Positions 9,625-18,309 of a stretch of 64,000 bases of DNA are shown in pieces (positions within the stretch are counted from its first letter, which is position 1; every line of letters begins with the position of its first letter). Made by a program: the position numbers and the translations under genes. A model generated the notes under the pieces. That model was not told the origin of the DNA. It searched no databases and was given only the letters and a program-made list of their open reading frames with translations. Source of the DNA: an uncultured Clostridium sp. (GTDB lineage: Bacteria > Bacillota > Clostridia > TANB77 > CAG-508); contig CANTAQ010000001.1 of assembly GCA_947651825.1 (NCBI GenBank), positions 350,249 to 414,248 on the forward strand. The letters are read 5' to 3'.

Positions 9625-10810
9625 CTATTCCCTCCTTAATCCCAAATATCTATATGGATTCTCAACTTTTTCACTATTAGCTACTTCTTTCAAATCTTCA
9701 AATACTTTTTCGATGTCATCTGATTTTGTATCTCTTCCACCTATTCCATATATATAGTTTACTGTTGGTACTTTTACATTTTCTGTATACATCGCTGATG
9801 TTACATCTGTAAATAATGGTCCACCAATTGCATTTAATCCATCTGCTTTGTCAAGTACTGCAATTGCTTTTGCTTTAGATAAAGCTTTTGCTAATTCTTC
9901 TCCTGGGAAAGGTCTGAACATTCTTAGTTTTACTACTCCTGCCTTTAATCCATTTTCTCTTAGTTTATCTGCTGCATATTTTGCTGTTCCTGCTGTTGAA
10001 TTCATGCAAACTACAACATATTCAGCATCTTCCATTTTATATTCTTCAAAGAAACTATATTTTCTTCCTGTTTCTTTTTCAAATTCTGCTGATACCTCAG
10101 CTATTACTTTTTTAGCGTTTCTCATTGCATCTGCTTGCCCGAGCTTTATGTTCAAATAAATATGCTTGTAAGTCTAATGGTCCTACCGCTATTGGTTCTT
10201 TATCATTTAGTAAATAGTGTTCTGGTTTGTATGTTCCAACAAATTTCTTTACGAAATCATCCTCTTCTAATTCAATATTTTCTATTGAATGTGATGTTAT
10301 AAATCCATCTTGACATACCATTAATGGTAATCTTACATTGCTATTTTCTGCAATTCTATGTGCCATAAGCAAATTATCATATGCTTCTTGATTATTTTCT
10401 GAAAATAACATTATCCATCCACTATCTCTTACACCCATTGCGTCTGAATGGTCATTATGGATATTAAGCGGTCCTGATACTGCTCTATTTACTAATGACA
10501 TTACTATTGGTAATCTCAAACTTGAAGCTATATATATCATTTCCCACATTAAAGATAACCCATTTGCAGAAGTTGCTGTCATAGCTCTTGCTCCTGCTGA
10601 TTCTGCTCCTATACATGCACTCATTGCACTATGTTCACTTTCTACTGCAACAAATTCTGTATCTACAGTTCCATTGCTTACAAAAGTTGAAAAATATTGT
10701 GGTATTTCTGTTGATGGTGTTATTGGGAATGCTGCAACAACATCTGGATTTATTTGTTTCATAGCAATTGCAGCTGCTTCATTACCACTTAAACGTTCTC
10801 TAATTGACAT
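9625..10810 (-). CDS. porA: 2-oxoacid:ferredoxin oxidoreductase, alpha subunit (one CGGG site)
   Basis: Alpha subunit of the same enzyme. About 394 residues: an N-terminal pyrimidine-binding domain (GNEAAAIAMKQINPDVVAAFPITPSTEI; ESEHSAMSACIGAESAGARA) and a transketolase C-like domain (AEYVVVCMNSTAGTAKYAAD, GLKAGVVKLRMFRPFP). As triplets the first frame ends near 10112 and the second half lies in the +1 frame. Reading CGGG at 10138-10141 as Gly joins them as EHKA-G-QADAMRNAKKV, the usual linker before the C-terminal domain. The gene length is 3n+1. This is a central fermentation enzyme, so a dead gene is unlikely. Confidence 0.92.
10138..10141 (-). other. CGGG quadruplet/+1 site in porA
   Basis: In-frame CGG after GCT, followed by G. 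Read as Gly it links the N- and C-terminal halves of PorA without loss or gain of residues. It is one of two CGGG sites. Confidence 0.82.
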
Positions 10811-10843
10811 TTTATTTCCTCCTATTTTTTATATTTCTATTTG

Positions 10844-10866
10844 GAACGACCAGGTAAAGGTCGTTC
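10844..10866. repeat. Perfect hairpin in the porA leader
   Basis: GAACGACC, 7-base loop, GGTCGTTC, about 35 bases upstream of the porA start inside the 237-base gap between porD and porA. It has no T run on the minus strand, so it is more likely an mRNA processing or stability element than a terminator. Confidence 0.5.
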
Positions 10867-10969
10867 ACTACACGTTTGATTATTTTTTTACATAAAACGA
10901 AGCAAATTAGGTATATTGCTTCTCCTATTATATTGAATAAATCAAAAACGAGTATTGCTAGGAAAACCA

Positions 10970-11015
10970 ATAAAAATTTTTGAGACTATACGCTGTATGT
11001 CAAAAAAATTTTTAT
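10970..11015. repeat. Interrupted inverted repeat in the porD-porA gap
   Basis: ATAAAAATTTTT at 10970-10981 and AAAAATTTTTAT at 11004-11015 flank a 22-base centre with TGAGAC / TGTCA half-sites. It could be an operator or an RNA stem. No known motif is claimed. Confidence 0.4.
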
Positions 11016-11047
11016 GCAGTTTGACACCGCAAGACGAAGTTTTTCAT

Positions 11048-11332
11048 TTATTCCATAGCTATGGCGCCAAAAGGGCAAACCTTAGCACATACGCCACATC
11101 CCTTACAATAATCATAATTAAAGTCTTCTCTTTTTTGATCTTTATTAACTGGGATTGCATCATCAGGGCATACTGGGAAGCATAGTCCACATTGTTTGCA
11201 CTTTTCTGATAAATACACTGGTTTTGTACTTCTCCAGTCTCCTGTTTTAAATTCTCTTGCATTTCCTGCTGTATAAATTGTTCCACCTTCTGTTAATTTA
11301 TCCATAGGTGTTTTTGAATTTATATCTGTCAT
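11048..11332 (-). CDS. porD: 2-oxoacid:ferredoxin oxidoreductase, delta (ferredoxin) subunit
   Basis: Electron-transfer subunit of Por. It has 94 residues with two [4Fe-4S] motifs in the C-terminal half, CKQCGLCFPVCP and CKGCGVCAKVCP. The N-terminal stretch TGDWRSTKPV is typical of PorD. It overlaps porG by 4 bases. A 237-base gap follows before porA. Confidence 0.93.
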   Translation of the reverse strand: MTDINSKTPMDKLTEGGTIYTAGNAREFKTGDWRSTKPVYLSEKCKQCGLCFPVCPDDAIPVNKDQKREDFNYDYCKGCGVCAKVCPFGAIAME

Positions 11333-11907
11333 ACTCTTTCAACCTCCTTTAGTGCCATTTCTAAAGCTTTCATGTTTCCTTCTATTACTTCTGGTTTCTT
11401 TGCAAATTTGTGTTTAAATGAACCTTGCATATCATTTAGAAATTCTTCATCTGTCATTACCTTACTTACTTTTACTATGGCTGCAAGCATAGGTGTGTTT
11501 GGAAAATATCTTCCTAATGTTTCCATAGAAATCTTTCTTGCATCTATTTTGTAAATTTCTCCTTTATATCCTTTTAATACTTCTCTTAAATATTCTGCAT
11601 CTTTTGTTGTATTTATTACTATAGCACCTGTTTCTTTTAATCCTGCTGTTACGTCAACACTTTCTAATAAAGTATCATCAACAACTACTACATAATCTGG
11701 TTCATATATATTGCTGTGAATTGTAATTGGGGATGTGCTAATTCTGTTATATGCTGTTATCGGTGCTCCCATTCTTTCTGGTCCATATTCAGGAAATCCT
11801 TGTATATATTTTCCTGTGTTAAAGGCTGCATCTGCTAATAACAATGAAGCTGTTTTTGCTCCCTGTCCGCCTCTTCCATGCCATCTTATTTCAATTAAAT
11901 CATTCAC
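11329..11907 (-). CDS. porG: 2-oxoacid:ferredoxin oxidoreductase, gamma subunit
   Basis: Gamma subunit and first gene of the por operon. It has 192 residues starting with GTG at 11907, 10 bases after AGGAGG. The N-terminus EIRWHGRGGQGAKTASLLLADA is a classic PorG motif, followed by GFPEYGPERMGAPI. Its Gly-Gly pair contains GGC GGA, so CGGA occurs here out of frame with no disturbance. A near-consensus promoter lies at 11941-11969. Confidence 0.94.
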   Translation of the reverse strand: MNDLIEIRWHGRGGQGAKTASLLLADAAFNTGKYIQGFPEYGPERMGAPITAYNRISTSPITIHSNIYEPDYVVVVDDTLLESVDVTAGLKETGAIVINTTKDAEYLREVLKGYKGEIYKIDARKISMETLGRYFPNTPMLAAIVKVSKVMTDEEFLNDMQGSFKHKFAKKPEVIEGNMKALEMALKEVERV

Positions 11908-11940
11908 TTTGGCTAAACCTCCTATTTCTAATTTTATGTC

Positions 11941-11969
11941 AGTATATATCTAATATAAAAAAATGTCAA
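11941..11969 (-). promoter_or_regulatory. Promoter of the porGDAB operon
   Basis: On the minus strand TTGACA (11964-11969), a 17-base spacer and TATACT (11941-11946), 34 bases upstream of the porG start. Confidence 0.8.
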
Positions 11970-12035
11970 TTAGTTAATTGTAAAAATTATTTACATTTTT
12001 AATCATACAAATAGCAATTTGTTAGGCATAATAAA

Positions 12036-12064
12036 AGACACGGAAATTTTACTTTTCTGTGTCT
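12036..12064 (-). terminator. Terminator of the 12085-13212 gene
   Basis: Stem AGACACAGAAA / TTTCCGTGTCT with one wobble pair, followed by TTTATT on the minus strand. Confidence 0.75.
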
Positions 12065-12084
12065 AGAAAATTTATATTTTACGT

Positions 12085-13212
12085 TTATTTGCCCAAAGTT
12101 CTAGGGTTATCTGCAGTTCCACCTTCTGCTGATATTTGGATATCAGCACCAAGAGTTACTATTGGACGAATAGCTAAGTTTGTAAACTGTGCTGAGTCAT
12201 ATGAAGAATGCAATAGATAATAGCCATTTAAGTGTTTTCCATCTAAATAATACAATCCAAAAAATGCACTGTCAGTATCACATTCAGCATAACGTGTAGC
12301 TACCCAAGAGTATTTTCCTGTTCCAAATACTAAGTTATAAAATGTTTCGTCAACGAAATAACTTGCTTGTGTATTTGAGAATCTATACATCGTTTGTTTT
12401 ACATCTAAACTACTTTCTCTTGTATGTGTTAATATTGTTGGTTCTTTGTAATAATCTTTTGATTCTTCTTCTATTGTTTTTCCAACTTGCTTATATATAT
12501 CTGGTGTTCTTACAGTTCCTGTATAGGTTTGAGTATTTCCATATGGTATTCCTTTACTTGTAGTATATGTATCTCTTGCATTCTTTCCTGCATCACTTAA
12601 TTTATTTTCTATATCTATTAAGTTTATACTTCTTGCTTTTACTCCTAATGTAGAATTTGAATATAGACTAGCACATAAGTCATTTAACAAGTATACTCCA
12701 TTATTATAGCCTATTGACCCTTGTAAATATACTGCAGTAGCTGTTGGTGTATCTGATATTATATCTACAGTTCCGCTTTCATTTATGCTCAATATTCTCC
12801 ATTTTAAATTTTTGTCTTGTGGAATTCCTCCTGAAAGGTTATTTGGTGAACCTGCTTTTTCACTTGTTGATGTTCCAAGTCCCATATAATTACTTGCTGT
12901 ATCTGGAGTATAATCTACATAGTCTCCTACACTTAGTCCTGTTCTATCTGGTTTACTGTCTGGTTCCTTGTCTGGATTAGTTTGATTACCTTTATTTTGG
13001 TTAACGGCATCTTTAATATAGTTGTCATTTCCAATATTAGACTCTTCCCTTTCCTTTTCAGCCCAAGTTTGAGTAGCATTTTTTGCATGTCCAAATAGTC
13101 CACTTTGAACTGCTATATTTACTGTTACAGCTACTAAAATTAGCATTACTATTATTGTTATTATTAATGCTATTAATGTTATACCACTTTGTGATATTCT
13201 CTCGTATTTCAT
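12085..13212 (-). CDS. Prepilin-like surface protein with C-terminal DUF6273-like domain
   Basis: It has 375 residues. The N-terminus SGITLIALIITIIVMLILVA is a type IV prepilin-like hydrophobic helix (G before I-T-L, no E5), followed by a linker and a proline/asparagine-rich region (about 65-95). The C-terminal domain has WRILSI, LNDLC, WVATRYAE and a final AIRPIVTLG block, which resembles domains fused to prepilin-like helices in Clostridia surface proteins. Three shorter relatives with the same N-terminus lie at 30.6-32.4 kb. Export through a pseudopilin-type system and display on the cell surface are inferred. Function is unknown. Confidence 0.8.
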   Translation of the reverse strand: MKYERISQSGITLIALIITIIVMLILVAVTVNIAVQSGLFGHAKNATQTWAEKEREESNIGNDNYIKDAVNQNKGNQTNPDKEPDSKPDRTGLSVGDYVDYTPDTASNYMGLGTSTSEKAGSPNNLSGGIPQDKNLKWRILSINESGTVDIISDTPTATAVYLQGSIGYNNGVYLLNDLCASLYSNSTLGVKARSINLIDIENKLSDAGKNARDTYTTSKGIPYGNTQTYTGTVRTPDIYKQVGKTIEEESKDYYKEPTILTHTRESSLDVKQTMYRFSNTQASYFVDETFYNLVFGTGKYSWVATRYAECDTDSAFFGLYYLDGKHLNGYYLLHSSYDSAQFTNLAIRPIVTLGADIQISAEGGTADNPRTLGK

Positions 13213-13538
13213 TATTTTTGCCTCCTTTGTGTTTTATTTTTAAAATGAACACTTTAGTTCATTATTCCAACACTATTCTATATATTTTTATCTTCTTTGT
13301 CAACGCTTTAAGAAAAATGTAATATTATTGTAATTTTTTACATAATTTTTTATGTATATATTTGTAGCTCTTTCTAGTATAATCAAATTTCTGTATTTTG
13401 CTTGTGTTTTAGCTATTTCTTTAGGTATAAATTTTCTATTCCTAAGCATACTAATTTTTACTGATAGTAAACATTTACATTTTAGTTTCTGTGAAATTGT
13501 ACCTATAAATGCTATATTCTGACAGAAGGAGTGGTTTT

Positions 13539-13868
13539 ATGTCTTTAAATTTTAATATTATTGGAACCAGATTAAAGCAAGCTAGATTGAACAAAAAAAT
13601 TACACAGGAGAAATTAGCAGAAATGATTGATGTTTCTGTTACTTATGTTAGTAGAATTGAACGAGGCTCTACAAATATTAATTTAAAAAGATTAAGTGAA
13701 CTTTGTGACATCTTAGAAGTATCTGAAGGTGAAATTTTAAATGGTACCTCTAACAAATCTCCATCTTATATGACCAAAGAGTTTAATGATTTATTAAAAA
13801 ATTGTCCAGCAGAAAAAATTAATTTAATTTATAATATTGCCGAACTTATTGTTAATGATAATATTTAA
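13539..13868 (+). CDS. XRE-family transcriptional regulator
   Basis: Small DNA-binding protein of about 109 residues. The start at 13539 (MSLNFNIIGTRLKQAR) was chosen because GAAGGAG lies 7 bases upstream; an earlier ATG at 13509 lacks a site. The N-terminal two-thirds is a Cro/cI helix-turn-helix with TQEKLAEMIDVSVTYVSRIERG and LKRLSELCDIL. It is monocistronic with its own terminator. The target is unknown. It is divergent from the pilin-like gene, 326 bases away, so that gene is one possible target. Confidence 0.88.
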   Translation: MSLNFNIIGTRLKQARLNKKITQEKLAEMIDVSVTYVSRIERGSTNINLKRLSELCDILEVSEGEILNGTSNKSPSYMTKEFNDLLKNCPAEKINLIYNIAELIVNDNI

Positions 13869-13878
13869 TTTTATTTAG

Positions 13879-13915
13879 AATGAAAAATATTACTTGTATT
13901 TTTCATTCTTTTTTT
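13879..13915 (+). terminator. Terminator of the XRE regulator gene
   Basis: AATGAAAAATA / TATTTTTCATT with a 7-base loop and a T7 run, starting 11 bases after the stop. Confidence 0.85.
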
Positions 13916-14142
13916 GATTAGATTTTGTGACAATGTTATTTAATTGTAATATCTAGCTCTACATGTGCATGTATTTATTATTTTTGAGCCTACTGAAAAA
14001 AAGAAAGCATCCAACCTACAATAAGATAGAATAAATTTTATAAAATAGCTATGGCCACTTTGTTTACATAAACTTGAAAATATTGCCTTACCCTCTTCCA
14101 TTTATAGGAAAAATATAGTATAATATTTAAGGAGGAATTATT

Positions 14143-14160
14143 ATGATGATTATTTCATAA
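14143..14160 (+). other. Five-codon leader mini-ORF (MMIIS) before nfeD
   Basis: ATG ATG ATT ATT TCA TAA preceded by a strong AAGGAGG (14129-14135). The same bases form a small hairpin TTATGA / TCATAA. It lies 31 bases before the nfeD start. It may be a translated leader or an accidental ribosome-site-like sequence. Confidence 0.35.
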
Positions 14161-14190
14161 TAATATAATAAATTCTTTAATGGAGGTTTT

Positions 14191-14628
14191 ATGTGGTATA
14201 TTTGGTTAATTGCTGCTGGAATTTTCTTCATAATCGAAATAGCAACTGTAGGCTTTTTGATATTTTGGTTAGGAATAGGTGCCATTTTTGCAATGTGCAC
14301 AAGTTTCTTTGTTGATGACGTATTTGTTCAAACTTTAGTGTTTGTAGTTTCATCAATTGTTCTTATCTTCTTAACAAAGCCTTTAATATCTAAATATGTT
14401 GATAAGGATAAAATGGTATCAACTAATGCTTATAGTGTTTTAGGGAAAAAAGGAATTGTAACTATTCCAATAGATAATTTAAGCGGAACTGGTCAAGTTA
14501 AAGTTAATGGAGAAGTTTGGTCTGCTAAATCTAATGGAGCTGATATTCCTGCAGGTACAGAAGTAGAAATACAAAAAATAGATGGCGTAAAATTAATCGT
14601 TACACAAATGATAAATGAAAAAGTTTAA
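14191..14628 (+). CDS. NfeD-like membrane protein
   Basis: Short NfeD family protein (145 residues), partner of SPFH/stomatin proteins in membrane microdomain organisation. Two or three TMs cover residues 1-75, followed by an OB-fold (about 85-145) with GKKGIVTIPIDNLSGTGQVKVNGE and IPAGTEVEIQKIDGVKLIV. The start has GGAGG 6 bases upstream. The SPFH gene follows 31 bases downstream, the standard nfeD-stomatin arrangement. Confidence 0.9.
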   Translation: MWYIWLIAAGIFFIIEIATVGFLIFWLGIGAIFAMCTSFFVDDVFVQTLVFVVSSIVLIFLTKPLISKYVDKDKMVSTNAYSVLGKKGIVTIPIDNLSGTGQVKVNGEVWSAKSNGADIPAGTEVEIQKIDGVKLIVTQMINEKV

Positions 14629-14659
14629 TTTATATTATTAATTTTAGGAGGTAACTTAA

Positions 14660-15562
14660 ATGCCATATTTAATTATATTTTTAGTCATAGTTTTAATTAT
14701 TGCATTCAAATCAATTAAGGTTGTAAAACAATCTGAAGTTTACATTATAGAAAGACTTGGTAAATTTCACAAGATCGCTGATGCTGGTCTTACAATTATT
14801 ATTCCTTTTGTTGACCATGTTAGAAGTGTTGTAAGTTTAAAAGAACAAACAATGGATATTCCACCTCAAGGAGTTATTACAGAAGACAATGTTACTATTA
14901 CAATAGATACTGTTGTTTTCTATCAAATTACAGATCCTGCAAAAGCAGTATATGAAATTCAATCTTTAAAGAAAGGTATTGAATATTTAGCAATTACTAC
15001 AATTCGTGATATTGTTGGTAAAATGAGTTTAGATTCAACTTTTAGTTCAAGAGATTCAATTAATAATCAATTAAGAATCTTATTAGATGAAGCTACTGAT
15101 AAATGGGGATGTAAAATTAACAGGGTTGAAATAAAAGATATTAATCCACCAGCAGATATTCGTGATGCAATGGAAAAGCAAATGAATGCTGAAAGAAATA
15201 AAAGAGCTGCTATACTTCAAGCTGAAGGAGAAAAACAAGCTGCTATTACTATTGCAGAAGGGCAAAAAGAAGCTGCTATACTTCAAGCTGAAGCTGATAA
15301 AGAATCTCAAATCAGACGTGCAGCTGGTGAAGCTGAAGCAATTCGTGAAGTTGCAGTAGCAAAAGCACAAGAAATTCAAATGGTATTTGAATCTATTAAG
15401 AAAGCAAATCCAGATGATAAATTAATTCAATTGAAATCTTTAGAAGCTTTAAAAGAACTTGCAAATGGAGATGCAAACAAAGTATTTATTCCTTTTGAAG
15501 CTACAAAAGCACTTTCAAGTTTAGGTGCAATTAAAGAAGTTATGAAAGATGATAAAAAATAG
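14660..15562 (+). CDS. SPFH/stomatin-like (QmcA/YbbK type) membrane protein
   Basis: It has 300 residues: one N-terminal TM (about 1-20), an SPFH/band-7 domain with YIIERLGKFHKI and SLKEQTMDIPPQGVIT, then a long Ala/Glu-rich coiled coil (about 170-250, with two AAILQAE repeats). It ends GAIKEVMKDDKK. These proteins scaffold membrane microdomains and membrane-protein quality control. It is cotranscribed with the NfeD-like gene and followed by a strong terminator. Confidence 0.92.
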   Translation: MPYLIIFLVIVLIIAFKSIKVVKQSEVYIIERLGKFHKIADAGLTIIIPFVDHVRSVVSLKEQTMDIPPQGVITEDNVTITIDTVVFYQITDPAKAVYEIQSLKKGIEYLAITTIRDIVGKMSLDSTFSSRDSINNQLRILLDEATDKWGCKINRVEIKDINPPADIRDAMEKQMNAERNKRAAILQAEGEKQAAITIAEGQKEAAILQAEADKESQIRRAAGEAEAIREVAVAKAQEIQMVFESIKKANPDDKLIQLKSLEALKELANGDANKVFIPFEATKALSSLGAIKEVMKDDKK

Positions 15563-15572
15563 AATGTTTTTT

Positions 15573-15607
15573 AAAGATACAGAAATTTAGCTTTCTGTAT
15601 CTTTTTT
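15573..15607 (+). terminator. Terminator of the nfeD-SPFH operon
   Basis: AAAGATACAGAAA / TTTCTGTATCTTT with a 7-base loop followed by T5. Confidence 0.9.
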
Positions 15608-15702
15608 TATTTTGTAAGTAATTGACAAATAACCGTTTAAGTTATATTATTATAAATATATTTTATGGACATAAAGTCCATTTGAGAAAGGATGAATATT
15701 TT

Positions 15703-17118
15703 ATGTTGAAAAATTTTAAGCGTTTTTTTATTATTGCTCTTTTTACTCTTTTAATTACTTCTACAGTATTTGCTGAAGATATTTCTACAACATCGCCTAT
15801 ACATGATAATACTATCTCCTCTATCAATTCTAAAAATGATGATAGAGATAAAGATATATCAGTTAGAAATAATGACAATTATTCAATTAATGAAAATATA
15901 AATGGTAATGCTTTCATAAGTACTAAAAATCTTACAATCTCTCCTTCAAAAAATACTAATTTGCCTCTTATAGTTAATGGAGATGTGTTTGCATTTTCAT
16001 CAAATACTATAATTGAATCTAATGTAGTTTATTCTGATTCTAAAGATAAAACTGGTAATTATATGATAGACAAAATTAATTCAACTTCAAAAATCCAAGG
16101 TAATGTTTATGTTGTAGCAACAGATACATTTACTCTAGATTCAGGTAGTATAATTGACGGAGATTTATATGTTTCTGCAACTACTGTAAATATTAATAAT
16201 CAATCTACAATAAAAGGAAATTTATTTGTTTTTGCTAACAGCACATTAAACCTTAATGGAAATGTTAGTGGTTCTGTATATGGAATAACCAATATTTGTA
16301 ATATAAGTTATTCTGGTCATATAGAAAAGGACTTAGCTTTAACTGTTACTGAATCTGCAAATATTTCTGGAAAAATTGATAGAGATACAAAAATAAACTC
16401 AGAAAAAGGAAAAGTTGTTACTTCTTCGGACTTCATTACAGGTAGAGACTTACTAATAGATGTAGATAATTTCGAATTTGCTGGTGAAGTTAAAGGAAAT
16501 GTAAAAATTATTGCTAAAGCTTTAGGTTTTAATAATAATAAAAACTGTGTTATTCATGGTAATTTAGATTATTCAAGCAAATCTGAAATGTCAATACCTG
16601 ATGGTATTGTTAAAGGACAAACTACATTTTCAAAATATACTGATAGAAATAGCATTTCATACATATTGCTTAGCAAAGTAATTAGTTATATAAGTCTATT
16701 ATTATATGTATTTGTAATATCATTAATATTTAAGTATATATCTCCAAATTTTATAGAAAAATTATCAAATATTACAACTACTAATATATTTATTGGGCTT
16801 GGCGTTGGCTTCGGATTAATATTAGCCCTATTCCCTATTTTACTATTACTAATAATTACAAACTTTACTATTTCTCTAGCATTTGTTTTGCTATTATCTA
16901 TTACGTTTATAACTGCAATTTCGGTACCTCTATTCATTTTAGCAATATCAAAAGCTTGGAAATTTGAAAAAATTAATTTATATTTAAAAATGCTAATTGT
17001 AACTTCTATTCTATTCCTTGTTAGTTTAATACCTAATATAGGAACAACATTACTTCTACTATTTATTATAATTTCAGTTGGAAAAGTTTTGATAGGATTA
17101 TTTTACAAAAAAAATTAA
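15703..17118 (+). CDS. Exported protein with bactofilin-like repeats and C-terminal membrane domain
   Basis: About 471 residues. The start at 15703 is preferred because AGAAAGGAT lies upstream and a clean signal peptide follows (KRFFIIALFTLLITSTVFA, cleavage near residue 24). A low-complexity Ser/Asn/Asp region leads into a beta-helix-like stretch (about 60-310) with G-N/D-x-hydrophobic repeats such as IDGDLYVSA and IKGNLFVFA, as in bactofilin-type polymer-forming domains. The last 140 residues hold four hydrophobic segments. It may form an extracytoplasmic polymer tethered to the membrane. Neighbouring genes give no clue. Confidence 0.75.
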   Translation: MLKNFKRFFIIALFTLLITSTVFAEDISTTSPIHDNTISSINSKNDDRDKDISVRNNDNYSINENINGNAFISTKNLTISPSKNTNLPLIVNGDVFAFSSNTIIESNVVYSDSKDKTGNYMIDKINSTSKIQGNVYVVATDTFTLDSGSIIDGDLYVSATTVNINNQSTIKGNLFVFANSTLNLNGNVSGSVYGITNICNISYSGHIEKDLALTVTESANISGKIDRDTKINSEKGKVVTSSDFITGRDLLIDVDNFEFAGEVKGNVKIIAKALGFNNNKNCVIHGNLDYSSKSEMSIPDGIVKGQTTFSKYTDRNSISYILLSKVISYISLLLYVFVISLIFKYISPNFIEKLSNITTTNIFIGLGVGFGLILALFPILLLLIITNFTISLAFVLLLSITFITAISVPLFILAISKAWKFEKINLYLKMLIVTSILFLVSLIPNIGTTLLLLFIIISVGKVLIGLFYKKN

Positions 17119-17127
17119 CAATAAAAG

Positions 17128-17155
17128 TAGATGGATGTGTTTACACATCCATCTA
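17128..17155. terminator. Bidirectional terminator between the exported-protein gene and rpe
   Basis: TAGATGGATGTGT / ACACATCCATCTA with a 2-base loop, T-rich on the plus side and A-rich before it, between two convergent genes. Confidence 0.85.
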
Positions 17156-17157
17156 TT

Positions 17158-17820
17158 TTATTGTTTTAAGCATTCCATCTCTTTTTTATAATCTTCTGCT
17201 TCAATTATTGCACTTCCAACTACTAGAATATCTGCTCCTGCTTCTACTGTACTTTTTATATTGGTGTTATTAATTCCACCATCTACTTCTATATATGTAT
17301 CCAAATCATTTTCTTTTATATATTTACTTAAAGTTCGTATCTTTTCTAATGATTCTGTCATAAATTTTTGTCCACCTTTACCTGGTTCCACACTCATTAT
17401 TAAACACAAGCTTATCTCTGGTAGAAACTCATAAATTTCCTCTAATGTCGTATTTGGTTTTATTGATAACCCACATCTTATATTGCTTTCTCGTATGTAT
17501 TTCAATAGCTCTCTTACTTCTTTTTTGTCTTTACAAGCCTCATAATGTATAGTTATATAAAGTGGTTCGAAACTTGCATATCTGTCTATATACTCTTTAA
17601 CATCACTAACCATTAAATGCACATCTAATGGTAAATTTGATATTTGCTTAATTGTATTTGAAAACTCATGCATTTCTTTATCCGTATTTTTCTCTACAAA
17701 TCTTCCATCCATAACATCAATATGATAATAATCTGTTTTTGCCACTTCTAAATCATAGAAAATTTTAGTAGGATTTTCTTTTCCAATTACATTTAAAACT
17801 GATGTAGCTATCTCCATCAT
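17158..17820 (-). CDS. rpe: Ribulose-phosphate 3-epimerase
   Basis: Pentose phosphate enzyme interconverting ribulose-5-P and xylulose-5-P. About 220 residues of TIM barrel with YYHIDVMDGRFV, DVHLMVSD, SVEPGKGGQKF and EVDGGINN, covering the catalytic Asp and metal-binding residues. The ATG at 17820 (MMEIATSVL) is preferred because AGAAAGG lies 9 bases before it; a TTG three codons earlier is less well placed. In many Firmicutes rpe follows prkC-rsgA. Here it lies about 4 kb downstream of prkC, separated by ftsY and a UPF0182 gene. Confidence 0.9.
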   Translation of the reverse strand: MMEIATSVLNVIGKENPTKIFYDLEVAKTDYYHIDVMDGRFVEKNTDKEMHEFSNTIKQISNLPLDVHLMVSDVKEYIDRYASFEPLYITIHYEACKDKKEVRELLKYIRESNIRCGLSIKPNTTLEEIYEFLPEISLCLIMSVEPGKGGQKFMTESLEKIRTLSKYIKENDLDTYIEVDGGINNTNIKSTVEAGADILVVGSAIIEAEDYKKEMECLKQ

Positions 17821-17872
17821 ATCACACAACCTTTCTTTTTTGATTATATTTTAGTTCTCTTTATCGCCATAT

Positions 17873-17895
17873 GGAGATTAAAAAATTTAATCTCC
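17873..17895. repeat. Short palindrome upstream of rpe
   Basis: GGAGATTAAA / TTTAATCTCC with a 3-base loop. Its left flank CCATATGGAGATTAA resembles CCACGTGGAAATTAA at the 6645 palindrome. Confidence 0.45.
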
Positions 17896-17938
17896 AACAA
17901 AACTGAAATGGTATTTAAATTACTAAGCAAAATTGAAT

Positions 17939-18214
17939 TTATAAATTCTTCTGAACTATTGAAACAATATCTCCTATATAATCTCCTATAACAGGAATAT
18001 TCAATCTTATCAATCTTTGCAGAAAATATATAATCATTGCTGATATTATTGTAATGCCAATACCAATTCCAATTCCTCTAAAAACACCAGCTAGTAAATT
18101 TCTTTTTATTATTTCTTTTTTATTTCCTAATATATATGAAATTTCTACTATATTTGACTTATCTAATTTCTCATTTATGTCGTCTAATTTTCCATTTATC
18201 TTTTTATTAAACAA
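17939..18214 (-). CDS. DUF5665-type small membrane protein
   Basis: It has 91 residues. A basic N-terminal region is followed by NLLAGVFRGIGIGIGITIISAMIIYFL (shown in parts: NLLAGVFRGIG and IGITIISAMI) and a second hydrophobic stretch ending in PVIGDYIGDIV, the pattern of DUF5665. It starts with TTG after GGGGG. Function is unknown. It lies between UPF0182 and rpe on the same strand. Confidence 0.75.
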   Translation of the reverse strand: MFNKKINGKLDDINEKLDKSNIVEISYILGNKKEIIKRNLLAGVFRGIGIGIGITIISAMIIYFLQRLIRLNIPVIGDYIGDIVSIVQKNL

Positions 18215-18270
18215 CTAAAAAACCCCCATGTAACTCTAAATACACGTTTTTGTAGAAACTTCTTTTTCAC

Positions 18271-18301
18271 AAAAACATCCAATTATAGTTTGGATGTTTT
18301 T
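18271..18301. terminator. Terminator after the UPF0182 gene
   Basis: AAAAACATCCAA / TTGGATGTTTTT with a 7-base loop, 9 bases after the UPF0182 stop; symmetric A/T flanks make it usable on both strands. Confidence 0.8.
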
Positions 18302-18309
18302 AGTGTCTT

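Noticed and set aside
9625..10810. porA, xseA and lepA as decaying pseudogenes
   Set aside because: Except at CGGR the frames are perfectly preserved, with no stops or other indels, and the operon partners are intact.
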